From contig JANWWM010000063.1 in the NCBI GenBank assembly GCA_025055975.1, positions 1 to 64,000 on the forward strand: a stretch of 64,000 nt of DNA, read 5' to 3'. The position numbers and the translations under genes were made by a program. The notes beneath the pieces were generated by a model. The model made no database searches, had not been told where the DNA came from, and saw nothing but the letters and a program-made list of their open reading frames with translations. The DNA comes from Chloroherpetonaceae bacterium. GTDB lineage: Bacteria > Bacteroidota > Chlorobiia > Chlorobiales > Thermochlorobacteraceae. The first letter of the stretch is position 1; each line of letters opens with the position of its first letter. Below are positions 17,293 through 25,334 of this stretch, piece after piece.

Positions 17293-17300
17293 TAACTTTC
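17293..17300 (+). promoter_or_regulatory. -7 element TAACTTTC for the parvulin operon
   Basis: Fits TAnnTTTG except for the last base, 35 bases before ATG 17336. A strong AAAAGGAGGA ribosome-binding site (17317-17326) lies between. Confidence 0.45.
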
Positions 17301-17335
17301 GTTTTTAACCATCAAAAAAGGAGGAATAAACCCAA

Positions 17336-19576
17336 ATGAAACGTCTGTTCTCTGCGCCTGCCCTCTTTGTCGCCTCCACGTTTGCTCTCCTGCTCGTTTC
17401 TTGCGGCAGCTCGCGCGATCCCCTCGTCGCCGAACTCAAACAGGGCGAGTGGAAAGAAACGATTACGCTCGGAGAATTTGAAAAACGCTACGCCGAAAAC
17501 AATCGGACGATCGAATCCGCAAAGCGCGATTCCTTGCCGCAATACCGCGAATTTTTGGAACGCTACATCGATTTTCGCTTGAAGGTCAAAGACGCGCGCG
17601 ACATGGGCTTGGACAAATCGTCCGACGTGCGAAGCGAGTTGGAGCAGTATCGCCAAACCATGGCGCCGGCGTATCTAACCGAAAAGGAAGTGATGGAAGA
17701 CGCCATCAGAACGCTCTACAAGCGTCGCCAAGAAGAAATCAACGCCTCGCATCTCTTGATTCGGACAGGCTTCAACAGCCCGCCAAGCGACACGCTTGCC
17801 GCTTATCAAAAAATTATGGGCATCAAGAGCGAGATTCTTTCCAAGAGCATTTCGTTTGATTCCGCCGCCGTCAAATACTCCGAAGATCCCAGCGCGCAAC
17901 AAAACAAGGGCAACTTGGGCTACTTCACCGCAGGCGTGATGGTGCATCAATTCGAGGACGCTTGCTACGAGGCAAAGAAAGGCGACTTGGTCGGACCCGT
18001 GCGCACGCGCTTCGGCTATCATCTCATTGAAGTTCGAGACCGCCGTCCCAGAGAGCAGATTTTCGTTTCGCACATTATGGCGTTCTGCACGCCGCAATCT
18101 TCGCCCGACGACACGCTCAAAGCCTACAACAAAATTCTCGACGCGCAAAAACGTTTGATGGAGGGCGAGCCTTTCGCGGACGTGGCGCGCGATATGTCCG
18201 ATGACCGCCAAACCGCCGTCAACGGCGGCGACTTGGGAGCGGTCGGACGCGGGCAGTTCGCCAACATCGCCCCCGAATTCGAAGAAGCCGCCTTCGCCCT
18301 CAAAAAGAAAGGCGACATTTCCCCAATCGTGCGCACCAACTACGGCTATCACCTCATTCAACTCACGCACAAAGGCTTCAAGTCGCTCGATGAAGAACGC
18401 GAGACGCTCAAATCGCTCTTGAAGCGCAACCCCGAAAAAATGAACGCCGAAGACGACAAACTCATCGCGCGCTTGAAGAAGGAATATCTTTATGTCGAGA
18501 CCCCCGCCAACGCGCTCGTTCTCGCCGCCAAAGCCGACAGCGGAACGACCTTCGCCCAGGTCGATAGCCTCAATCTTTCCGACAAGGAAAAATCCGCCGT
18601 CATTTTTTCTTTCGCCAATCGCGTCTTCACGCTCGATAGCCTCATTCGCTACATAAAGGACAACAGCGTCGGCGTTCCCATCACGCGAGAAAGCGTCGCC
18701 GAGCAACTCAAAGCCTACGCCAAGCAAGCCTTGAAGAACCACGAAATCTCGCAGTTGGAAAATCGCTCGCCTGAATTTGCCCGTCTGATGCGCGACTATC
18801 TTGACGGCATCTTGCTTTTTAACGCATCGGAGAAGAAGGTTTGGGGTCCCGCCATGCCCAACGACACGGTGGCGCGTCCCTACTACGAAGCTCACCGAGA
18901 GCGATACCAATTCGGCGAGCGCGTCGGAATCTCGCAGATCGTCGTGAGCAACAAAGAACTTGCCGATAAGCTTTACGAGGAAATTACGCAAGGCAAACGC
19001 TCGCTTGACGTCGTAACGGCGCAAGACGTCAAGAAGCAAACCGCCGAACTCAAACGCCAACTCTCGCGCTTGAAGCGCAAGGACAAGGACTACGCCAAAA
19101 AGCGCGAGGAACTCGAAGCCAAACTCGCCGCGCTGAAAGTCGATGACAAGGTCAGAACCTTTGAGGAACTCTCGAAACGCTACGGTCAACGCTTCGCCGA
19201 CGACGACACGCTCAAAACGGGCTACGTGGGCTTGTTTCAAAAAGGCGAGAACAAAGCGGCGGATTTGGCGTTCAATCAGCCCGTTGGCTACGTGATGGCG
19301 CCGACGGAATTGGACGGCGCGTTTGTCATCGCGCGCGTCGACAAACGAGAAGCTCCTCGAGCCAAAACCTTCGAAGAGGCGCGTCCCGAAGTCTATTCGC
19401 AGTATCAAGAGGAAACCTCGAAACGCTTGGAATCGCAGTGGATTTCGTCGCTTCGCGCCAAGACGGAAATCTCCATCTACGAGGAGCATCTCGCCAAAGC
19501 GTTCCGATTCGTCGAGCCGAAATCGCGCGAATCGAGCGCCTCGAGCGCGACGGCGGCTCTTGAAACCCAAAATTAA
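17336..19576 (+). CDS. Periplasmic peptidyl-prolyl isomerase lipoprotein, multi-parvulin (PpiD/SurA-like)
   Basis: A 746-residue folding factor. The signal peptide ends in a lipobox (LLVSC at about residue 23), so it is membrane-anchored. Two clear parvulin domains lie between residues ~135 and 350: the first with SHLLIRTG, NKGNLGYFTAG and FGYHLIEVRD, the second with VSHIMAF, GGDLGAVGRGQFA and YGYHLIQLTH. A third, degenerate one may be at ~600-700 (LKTGYVGLFQKGENKAAD). A coiled, charged segment (KRQLSRLKRKDKDYAKKREELEAKL) lies in the linker. It is first in a three-gene operon with two more periplasmic chaperone-type proteins, and probably helps outer-membrane proteins fold. Confidence 0.88.
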   Translation: MKRLFSAPALFVASTFALLLVSCGSSRDPLVAELKQGEWKETITLGEFEKRYAENNRTIESAKRDSLPQYREFLERYIDFRLKVKDARDMGLDKSSDVRSELEQYRQTMAPAYLTEKEVMEDAIRTLYKRRQEEINASHLLIRTGFNSPPSDTLAAYQKIMGIKSEILSKSISFDSAAVKYSEDPSAQQNKGNLGYFTAGVMVHQFEDACYEAKKGDLVGPVRTRFGYHLIEVRDRRPREQIFVSHIMAFCTPQSSPDDTLKAYNKILDAQKRLMEGEPFADVARDMSDDRQTAVNGGDLGAVGRGQFANIAPEFEEAAFALKKKGDISPIVRTNYGYHLIQLTHKGFKSLDEERETLKSLLKRNPEKMNAEDDKLIARLKKEYLYVETPANALVLAAKADSGTTFAQVDSLNLSDKEKSAVIFSFANRVFTLDSLIRYIKDNSVGVPITRESVAEQLKAYAKQALKNHEISQLENRSPEFARLMRDYLDGILLFNASEKKVWGPAMPNDTVARPYYEAHRERYQFGERVGISQIVVSNKELADKLYEEITQGKRSLDVVTAQDVKKQTAELKRQLSRLKRKDKDYAKKREELEAKLAALKVDDKVRTFEELSKRYGQRFADDDTLKTGYVGLFQKGENKAADLAFNQPVGYVMAPTELDGAFVIARVDKREAPRAKTFEEARPEVYSQYQEETSKRLESQWISSLRAKTEISIYEEHLAKAFRFVEPKSRESSASSATAALETQN

Positions 19577-19590
19577 GCCTCCGTCAAACG

Positions 19591-20463
19591 TTGCCGATTT
19601 CTTGGACTCTTGATGGGGTCAAGGCGGCGAGCGAAAGGCGATGGCTTTGGCTCGCCGCTTTGCTCTTTTTGTGCGGTTGCGCAAGGCCGGAGCCGAAGGA
19701 AACGCCCATCTTGACGATTGGCAACAGCAGTCTTTTGCCGTCCGAACTGGCTCGCGCCACGCGCGCCCTTTCGCCCAAAGACAGCGCGACCGTCGCCGCG
19801 CTTTTCATTGAAGATTGGCGACGCGCCACGTCGCTCTACGAACAAGCCATCGCCGAGGGCGAAGACCAAGACGAAGAAACGCGCATCATCGTCGAGAAAT
19901 CGCGCCGACGCATCATCGCCGAGCGTTTCGTCGAGCGCAAACTCCGCGAAGCCTTGACGCAGGGGAAGTTTCTCGTCGATTCTGCCGAAGTCGAAGCCTA
20001 CTACGAGAAATTGGGCTCGACGTTGCTTTTTTCCGCGCCGACGTTCAAGCTTACGCGCCTTTACGCCGCCAATGCCGACACGGCGTTGCGTTTTCGTCAG
20101 TTCTTGACGATGAAACTTTCGCTCGATTCGCTTTTCGCGCTCGCCTTGGCGCGCTCGCCCGAAACCGCCGAACTCAATCAACGCGCTTTCGAGAGCGCGA
20201 TGACGCTCAAAACGTTGCCAGAGTTGCATTTGGAATCCGAAAATCTGCGAGCGATTTTGGAGCGCATGAAGCCCAACGACGTTTCGCCCGCGATGAAACT
20301 TTCGGATTCGCTCTTTGTCGTGATGCGTTTGGAAGAAATCGCCTTGCCAAATCAACCCAAAACGCTGGCGCAAGCCTATCCTGAAATCGTCGCTCGCCTG
20401 AACGCGATGAAGCAAAAGCGTTTCATCGATAGCCTTGCGTCGCTCTTGAAACCATCTTTCTGA
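19591..20463 (+). CDS. SurA-like lipoprotein without a clear parvulin catalytic domain
   Basis: A 290-residue exported protein. No ATG is available, so a TTG start (19591) is taken; the signal WLWLAALLFLCGC contains a lipobox LCGC. The body resembles the N-terminal chaperone module of SurA/PpiC proteins: LTIGNSSLLPSELARATRAL, long helices with IAERFVERKLREAL and DSAEVEAYYEKLGS, and a final HELIX MKQKRFIDSLASLL. The loop motifs that mark parvulin domains (GGDLG, FGYHLI) are absent, so it may be a chaperone without isomerase activity. It follows the multi-parvulin gene by 14 bases and precedes surA by 4. Confidence 0.7.
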   Translation: MPISWTLDGVKAASERRWLWLAALLFLCGCARPEPKETPILTIGNSSLLPSELARATRALSPKDSATVAALFIEDWRRATSLYEQAIAEGEDQDEETRIIVEKSRRRIIAERFVERKLREALTQGKFLVDSAEVEAYYEKLGSTLLFSAPTFKLTRLYAANADTALRFRQFLTMKLSLDSLFALALARSPETAELNQRAFESAMTLKTLPELHLESENLRAILERMKPNDVSPAMKLSDSLFVVMRLEEIALPNQPKTLAQAYPEIVARLNAMKQKRFIDSLASLLKPSF

Positions 20464-20467
20464 AACG

Positions 20468-21772
20468 ATGAAGCGCCTTTGTCTGCTTGCGTTTTTTTTG
20501 ACGATGGCTCTGTCGGCTCGCTCGCAACTGCTCGATGGCGTCGTCGCCGTCGTCGGAGACGAAGTCATCTTGAAATCCGAAATTGACGAGCAACTCAAAT
20601 TCTACGCCTACCAAAACCGCATTCCGCCCGACGACGAGCGTCTGCCGTTGATGTGGCGGCAGATTTTGGAAGAAGCCATCAATCTGAAAATTCTTTTCAC
20701 CAAGGCGAAAATCGATAGCGTCAATGTTCCAAGCGAGGAAATCGACGCGCAAGTCGAGCGCCGAATGGAGTTCATTCGTCAGCGGCTTGGCAACGACGAG
20801 GCGATTGGCGAATACTTCGGCAAATCGATTTCGCAGTTGCGCGCCGATATGCGCGAGGAAATTCGCGCGGGGCTGATGGTCGAGCAGTTGCGCCGCAAAA
20901 AGTTTGGCAACCTGACGGTTTCAAACGAGGAGGTGGCGCGATTCTACGAAACCTACAAGGATTCTCTGCCCGAAATTCCCGCCGAGTTCGAAGCCGCCTT
21001 CATCGCCATTCGTCCGAAAGTCGATTCCTTGGCGAAAAAGCCCGCCTACGAGAAGATTCTCGACATTCAGCGCCGACTCAAAGAGGGCGCGGATTTCGCC
21101 GAGATGGCGAAACGCTATTCCGAAGACGGCTCGGCGCAGAACGGCGGCGACTTGGGCTTCGCCAAACGCGGCGAATTCGTCAAGCCCTTTGAAGAGGCGG
21201 CGTTCTCTCTGCGCGAAGGTCAAATCTCGAAAATCGTCGAGACCATCTTCGGCTATCACCTCATTCAACTGCTCGAAAAACGCGGCGAATCCGTCCGCGT
21301 CCGACACATTCTCGTCAAGTTCGATCGCTCCAAGCTCAACGACGCGGACGCGATCGCGCAACTGAACGCCATCCGCGAGCGCGTTCAAACGGGCAAAACG
21401 AGTTTCGGATTGGAAGCGCGGCTTTTTTCCGAAGACGAAGAATCGGCGCAACACGGCGGCGACATCATCTCGCCGCAAACGGGTTCGAACCGCGTCGCCT
21501 TCGACGAAATCAAGGGCGACCCCGAACTCAAACGCCTCTTGGAAACGATGAACGTCGGGGAAATTTCCGAGCCGCAACGCTATCAAATTTCAGGGGGCGA
21601 ATATGCGTATCGAATCGTGTGGCTGAAATATCGCGCCGAAGCCCACAAAATGAACTTGAAGCAAGATTACGCCCGAATCCGAAACCTCGCCTTGCAAAAG
21701 CGTCAGAGCGAACTCTATCAGGCATGGCTTGGCGAACTGCGCAAGCAGGTTTTTTGGAAAATAACGCTATGA
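20468..21772 (+). CDS. surA: SurA-type periplasmic chaperone / peptidyl-prolyl isomerase
   Basis: 434 residues with a cleavable signal peptide (LLAFFLTMALSARSQ). The SurA N-terminal module begins LLDGVVAVVGDEVILKSEIDEQL, the standard opening of the family. Two parvulin domains follow: residues ~170-275 (AEMAKRYSEDGSAQNGGDLG, FAKRGEFVKPFEEAAF, FGYHLIQLLE) and a second starting RVRHILVKFD with QHGGDIISPQTG. SurA carries unfolded outer-membrane proteins across the periplasm to the BAM machinery. It is last in the three-gene parvulin operon, and four bases after its stop the convergent ArsA gene ends. Confidence 0.9.
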   Translation: MKRLCLLAFFLTMALSARSQLLDGVVAVVGDEVILKSEIDEQLKFYAYQNRIPPDDERLPLMWRQILEEAINLKILFTKAKIDSVNVPSEEIDAQVERRMEFIRQRLGNDEAIGEYFGKSISQLRADMREEIRAGLMVEQLRRKKFGNLTVSNEEVARFYETYKDSLPEIPAEFEAAFIAIRPKVDSLAKKPAYEKILDIQRRLKEGADFAEMAKRYSEDGSAQNGGDLGFAKRGEFVKPFEEAAFSLREGQISKIVETIFGYHLIQLLEKRGESVRVRHILVKFDRSKLNDADAIAQLNAIRERVQTGKTSFGLEARLFSEDEESAQHGGDIISPQTGSNRVAFDEIKGDPELKRLLETMNVGEISEPQRYQISGGEYAYRIVWLKYRAEAHKMNLKQDYARIRNLALQKRQSELYQAWLGELRKQVFWKITL

Positions 21773-21775
21773 CGT

Positions 21776-22975
21776 TCAGACGGCGATTCGCTCTGGCGTT
21801 TTGAAATCAATGCAGAGCCATTGTCCCTCAAAATACGCCTCGTCGGATTTCATTCCCGCCAGAAACACGGGCAAGGTGATGGTCTTTTGATTGTCGCCGA
21901 TGCGAATCGTCATGTCGTCGCCTTGTTGTTGAAGGGCGATGCTCATATTGACGTCGTGCAGAAAGGGGAGTTTGACGCGCATCTGAAAATGCCCTTCGGG
22001 CATCTTCTTGATGTCGATGGGATTTTCCTTGAAGAAAATTTCCATCGGGTTTTGGTCGCCATAGACTTCGTTTGCCATCAGGCGCAACATATCCATTCCG
22101 ACGACTTCGGTCGGGAAGTAGGGCACTTTTGAAATCGGAATCGGCGAGAAGGCGTGATGAATTTCGTCGACGTATTTGTGCTGAACCTTCTTCCATTCGT
22201 TGAGGTAGCCCGAATCCTTGTCTTCGGCGAGCACGCGGTTGATGATGACGCGGTCGACCGTGATGCCGTAGAGGTTGAGATAGGTGAGCGCGCGCATTGA
22301 TTCCTTGATGACCATCTTTTCGGGGTTCATCACGAGGCGCACGGTGGTTTTGGAGTTGTCGCCGAGCAAATCGATGATGCCTTCGGTGGCGGTGAAGAGG
22401 TTATCGATCGCGTTGAAGACTTCGGGCGGCGCGACCATTTTTTCCGTCTTGCTCGAGACTTTGGAGAGCGGGCGAATGATGGGTTTGACGGCGTATTTTT
22501 CCACGTTGCGAATCAATCGCATCACCCAGCCGAACGTTTCGGGCAACGAGAGCAAGCGCAAGGTTTCGCCCGTCGGCGCGCAATCGACGACGAGCAAATC
22601 GTATTTGCCCGATTCGTTGTATTGCTTGATGTAGGAGAGCGAGAAGAGTTCTTCCATTCCGGGCAGGATGCCGATTTCTTCGGCGTAGACGCCTTCAACG
22701 CCTTTGTTGCGCATCAGTTCGGCGAAATGGGCGCGCACGACCTCCCAATTGTGATTGAGGTCGCTGAACACGCTCACTTCTTGCGCGTCCAAATTCGGCG
22801 CGACGTTCATCGGCGACGGACCAAGTTCCCTATCCAACGAGTCGCCCAAACTGTGCGCGGGGTCGGTGGACATAATCAGCGTGCGATAGCCCATTTCAGC
22901 GGCGCGCAGGGCTGTGGACGCGGCAACCGACGTTTTGCCAACGCCGCCTTTGCCTGTGAAGACGAGGATTCTCAT
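21776..22975 (-). CDS. ArsA/GET3-family ATPase (paralogue 1)
   Basis: A 399-residue single-domain member of the ArsA/GET3 (TRC40) class. The deviant Walker [14 protein letters not shown] is at residues 8-20, with [13 protein letters not shown] as switch [15 protein letters not shown] as switch II and [11 protein letters not shown] further on. The last ~90 residues form an HSP20-like beta domain ([35 protein letters not shown]), as in cyanobacterial and Chlorobi homologues. The arsenite-binding cysteines of plasmid ArsA are not evident, and no arsenic gene is near, so a membrane-protein targeting or maturation role is more likely than arsenite efflux. A second paralogue is at 47086-48015. Confidence 0.88.
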   Translation of the reverse strand: MRILVFTGKGGVGKTSVAASTALRAAEMGYRTLIMSTDPAHSLGDSLDRELGPSPMNVAPNLDAQEVSVFSDLNHNWEVVRAHFAELMRNKGVEGVYAEEIGILPGMEELFSLSYIKQYNESGKYDLLVVDCAPTGETLRLLSLPETFGWVMRLIRNVEKYAVKPIIRPLSKVSSKTEKMVAPPEVFNAIDNLFTATEGIIDLLGDNSKTTVRLVMNPEKMVIKESMRALTYLNLYGITVDRVIINRVLAEDKDSGYLNEWKKVQHKYVDEIHHAFSPIPISKVPYFPTEVVGMDMLRLMANEVYGDQNPMEIFFKENPIDIKKMPEGHFQMRVKLPFLHDVNMSIALQQQGDDMTIRIGDNQKTITLPVFLAGMKSDEAYFEGQWLCIDFKTPERIAV

Positions 22976-23030
22976 TTTTTCGGCGCGTTAGGAACTGCTT
23001 GATGCAAGGAACTTTCGCTTTTGTGCCGAG

Positions 23031-23038
23031 GCAATTTA
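23031..23038 (-). promoter_or_regulatory. Possible -7 element TAAATTGC for the ArsA paralogue 1 gene
   Basis: Same octamer as at 29330 (minus) and 50019 (plus), about 55 bases before the start codon. A weak match to TAnnTTyG. Confidence 0.3.
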
Positions 23039-23056
23039 CGAAGAACGTCGCGCTTT

Positions 23057-23677
23057 TTAGTGGCGCAGCTTGGGCTTCGAGGACGCGCGCGACTTGGTTT
23101 CGCCCGCTCGCGCCGCGCCGCTCGCGCTTTGCGTGGCGGACTTTTTCATCGGTCGTTGTTGGCGCATCGTCTTGATGCAATGCGGAATCGCGGGCAGCAC
23201 CGATTCCAGCGCCATCTGCGCGTTTTCGGGATTGCCCGGCAAATTGAACACCAGCGTTTGATTGCGTATGCCGCTCACGCCCCGCGAGAGAATCATATTT
23301 GGGTTTTTGTCTCGATTCGCAAGGCGTATGACTTCCGAGATGCCGACCACTTCGCGTTGAATCACGTTGCGCGTCGCTTCGGGCGTTACGTCGCGCGCCG
23401 AACAGCCCGTTCCGCCCGTCGTTACGACCACATCGACGCGCTCCGAATCGACGCATCGAACAATCTCGTTGGAAATCGCAAACACCTCGTCGGGCACGAT
23501 TCTTTTGACCACCACGTCATACTGATCCGAAGGGAAAGTCGCGGCAACTTTCGGACCCGATTCGTCCTTGTAAATGCCTTGATAGGCGCGGTCGCTGACG
23601 GTGATGACGGCGACGCGAATCAGGCGTTTTTCCTGCGTCGTTTTCGTTGAACTCCCATTTGCTTCTTGGCTATTCAC
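23057..23677 (-). CDS. mogA: Molybdopterin adenylyltransferase MogA/MoaB-type
   Basis: A 206-residue protein of the MogA/MoaB family, which adenylates molybdopterin before metal insertion. Family marks are RVAVITVSDRAYQGIYKDESGP near residue 20, the substrate loop VVTTGGTGCSARDVTPEAT (~85), and LVFNLPGNPENAQMALE (~141). The start is a GTG; no ATG lies between it and the conserved core. The ~35-residue basic tail (RQQRPMKKSATQSAS onward) is extra to the family. No other moa or moe gene is in the window. It is upstream of, and in the same direction as, the ArsA paralogue 1 gene. Confidence 0.88.
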   Translation of the reverse strand: MNSQEANGSSTKTTQEKRLIRVAVITVSDRAYQGIYKDESGPKVAATFPSDQYDVVVKRIVPDEVFAISNEIVRCVDSERVDVVVTTGGTGCSARDVTPEATRNVIQREVVGISEVIRLANRDKNPNMILSRGVSGIRNQTLVFNLPGNPENAQMALESVLPAIPHCIKTMRQQRPMKKSATQSASGAARAGETKSRASSKPKLRH

Positions 23678-23803
23678 GGTTGGCGACGGTTTTATACTGC
23701 GGTTCAGAGATGACCTTACTCCTTCATTGCGTTGCGTTCCGAATATACGATTCTTTCGCGCTTTGCGAGAACGTTTTGGCGGAAGGCGGCGCGAGGCGCT
23801 CGC

Positions 23804-24679
23804 TCAATAAATCAACTTGTTGATTTCATACTCAAAGATGCCTTCCGCGCCCAACCGTTTGAGTTCGGGAATGAGTTTGCGCGCGACTTTTTCTTCGACG
23901 ATGATTTCGACGGCGACCCATCGCTCGTCGGAAAGCGGCGAGACGGTCGGATTGCGAAGCGCGGGCAATTTGGGGGTCATCGCGCCCAAATCCTCTCGCC
24001 TGACGTTGAACTTCAAGCCGACTTTGCCCATCGCGTTGATGGCGCCTTGCAAGAGCATAGCGATGTTTTCAATTTTTTCGCGCTTCCACGGATCGCGCAT
24101 CGCGTCTTCGTTGGCGATGAACCTCGTGGTCGATTCCAAGATGGTTTCCACGACGCGCAGTTTGTTGGCGCGCAGCGACGCGCCCGTTTCCGTCACCTCC
24201 ACGATGGCGTCGGCAAGTTCGGGCGGTTTGACTTCCGTCGCGCCCCAACTGTATTCGACATCCGCCACGACGCCGTGCCGCTCCAAGTATGCTTTCGTGA
24301 TGTTGACGACTTCGGTCGCAATGCGCTTGCCTTGCAAATCTTTTGGCGAGTTGATGTCGGAATTTTCGGGCACGGCGAGCACCCAGCGCACGGGACGCAT
24401 CGAGGCTTTGGAATAGACGAGGTCGGCGACTTCGATCACTTTTGCGCCCGTCTCGATGATCCAATCTTTGCCCGTCAAGCCGCAATCAAACGCGCCTTGC
24501 TCGACATAGCGCGCCATTTCTTGCGCCCTGATGAGAATCGCCGAAAGCTCGTCGTCGTCGGTCGAGGGAAAGTAGGAGCGCTCGCGCACGATGAAGTGGA
24601 AGCCCGCTTTGGCGAACAAATCCAGAGTGGCTTCCTGCAAAGAACCTTTGGGAAGACCGAGTTTGAGCTGTCGTGGCAT
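23804..24679 (-). CDS. hisG: ATP phosphoribosyltransferase, long form
   Basis: A 291-residue HisG, the first and feedback-controlled step of histidine synthesis. The start [19 protein letters not shown] at ATG 24679 is the standard opening; the open frame upstream is not conserved. Later marks are [11 protein letters not shown], the phosphate-binding [19 protein letters not shown] and a C-terminal regulatory ACT-like domain ([35 protein letters not shown] is split across the last 40 residues). The presence of this domain makes it the long, HisZ-independent type. It is isolated from other his genes and may be read from the upstream HAS-barrel/NurA run or from its own promoter in the 76-base gap. 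Confidence 0.94.
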   Translation of the reverse strand: MPRQLKLGLPKGSLQEATLDLFAKAGFHFIVRERSYFPSTDDDELSAILIRAQEMARYVEQGAFDCGLTGKDWIIETGAKVIEVADLVYSKASMRPVRWVLAVPENSDINSPKDLQGKRIATEVVNITKAYLERHGVVADVEYSWGATEVKPPELADAIVEVTETGASLRANKLRVVETILESTTRFIANEDAMRDPWKREKIENIAMLLQGAINAMGKVGLKFNVRREDLGAMTPKLPALRNPTVSPLSDERWVAVEIIVEEKVARKLIPELKRLGAEGIFEYEINKLIY

Positions 24680-24755
24680 TGATGAAAGACGATGAGAATT
24701 GAAGTTAACGCAAAATAACTTGCGCTTGCCCCATCGCAAAGATTTTCTCCCAACG

Positions 24756-25334
24756 CTATTCGTGAACGCGGAGCAAGATGGATTCCAAGCGACGATGGTC
24801 GTCGCCGAACAGGTAGGCAAGTTCTTTTCCGATTTCGACGAGGCGAGGGCGCGACAGGCGCGGCAGATGATTTCGCAAGCAAGCGACGATGAGTTCGTCG
24901 GGCGCGACGTCGCGGCTGTTCAGAAGCATTCGCAAGAACGCGGGCGGTTTTGAAAAGAACGCTTCCTGTTCGTCGTCGGTCGTCGGGTAGGCGAAGTCGT
25001 GCAAGTCGGGCGGCGCGGGCGGAAACGATTGCGTAAGCGCGCCACGATGGGCGTAGCCGACGATGAGGGCGCGACACTCGGTTTGCAACAGCTCGAAGAC
25101 CTGCGGCATTTCGCGTTTGAGCGCATCTTTGGGTTTGCCGTGCGGCGCGATTTTGCGATTTGGCTCCGTTGGCGCGTGTTCAATCAAGGCGACCACGCCA
25201 AAGATTTTCAGCCCATTCGTCTCGGTTTTGACGAGCGAGCCGAACTTGACGGGCAGCTCGTCGCCAAAGCGACCAGACATCACGAGGCTGAACGCCGTCG
25301 TGTTGGCGGCGATCACTTCGCCGATAGGGGTCAT
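24756..25334 (-). CDS. HAS-barrel (HerA/ATP-synthase barrel) domain protein
   Basis: A 192-residue protein. Residues 1-100 look like the HAS barrel found at the N terminus of the DNA translocase Her[39 protein letters not shown], then [15 protein letters not shown]. No P-loop follows, so it is a stand-alone barrel with a helical tail ([43 protein letters not shown]). Its ATG overlaps the stop of the thioredoxin/TPR gene by four bases, and NurA lies one gene further up, which matches the known HerA-NurA association and suggests a DNA end-processing link. Domain assignment is by resemblance only. Confidence 0.6.
   Translation of the reverse strand: MTPIGEVIAANTTAFSLVMSGRFGDELPVKFGSLVKTETNGLKIFGVVALIEHAPTEPNRKIAPHGKPKDALKREMPQVFELLQTECRALIVGYAHRGALTQSFPPAPPDLHDFAYPTTDDEQEAFFSKPPAFLRMLLNSRDVAPDELIVACLRNHLPRLSRPRLVEIGKELAYLFGDDHRRLESILLRVHE

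Noticed and set aside
17675-19570. 631-codon open frame on the minus strand opposite the multi-parvulin gene
   Set aside because: It is a shadow produced by the codon bias of the real gene. Its translation is Arg/Phe/Val-rich without motifs or a ribosome site, while the plus strand has two clear parvulin domains. The same holds for the long antisense frames at 5444-7000, 14284-15417, 34095-35468 and 43390-44919.
21776-22975. Arsenite-resistance function for the ArsA homologues
   Set aside because: No arsB, arsC, arsD or acr3 gene is near either copy and no arsenite-binding cysteine set is seen; the general ArsA/GET3 class is the safer call.
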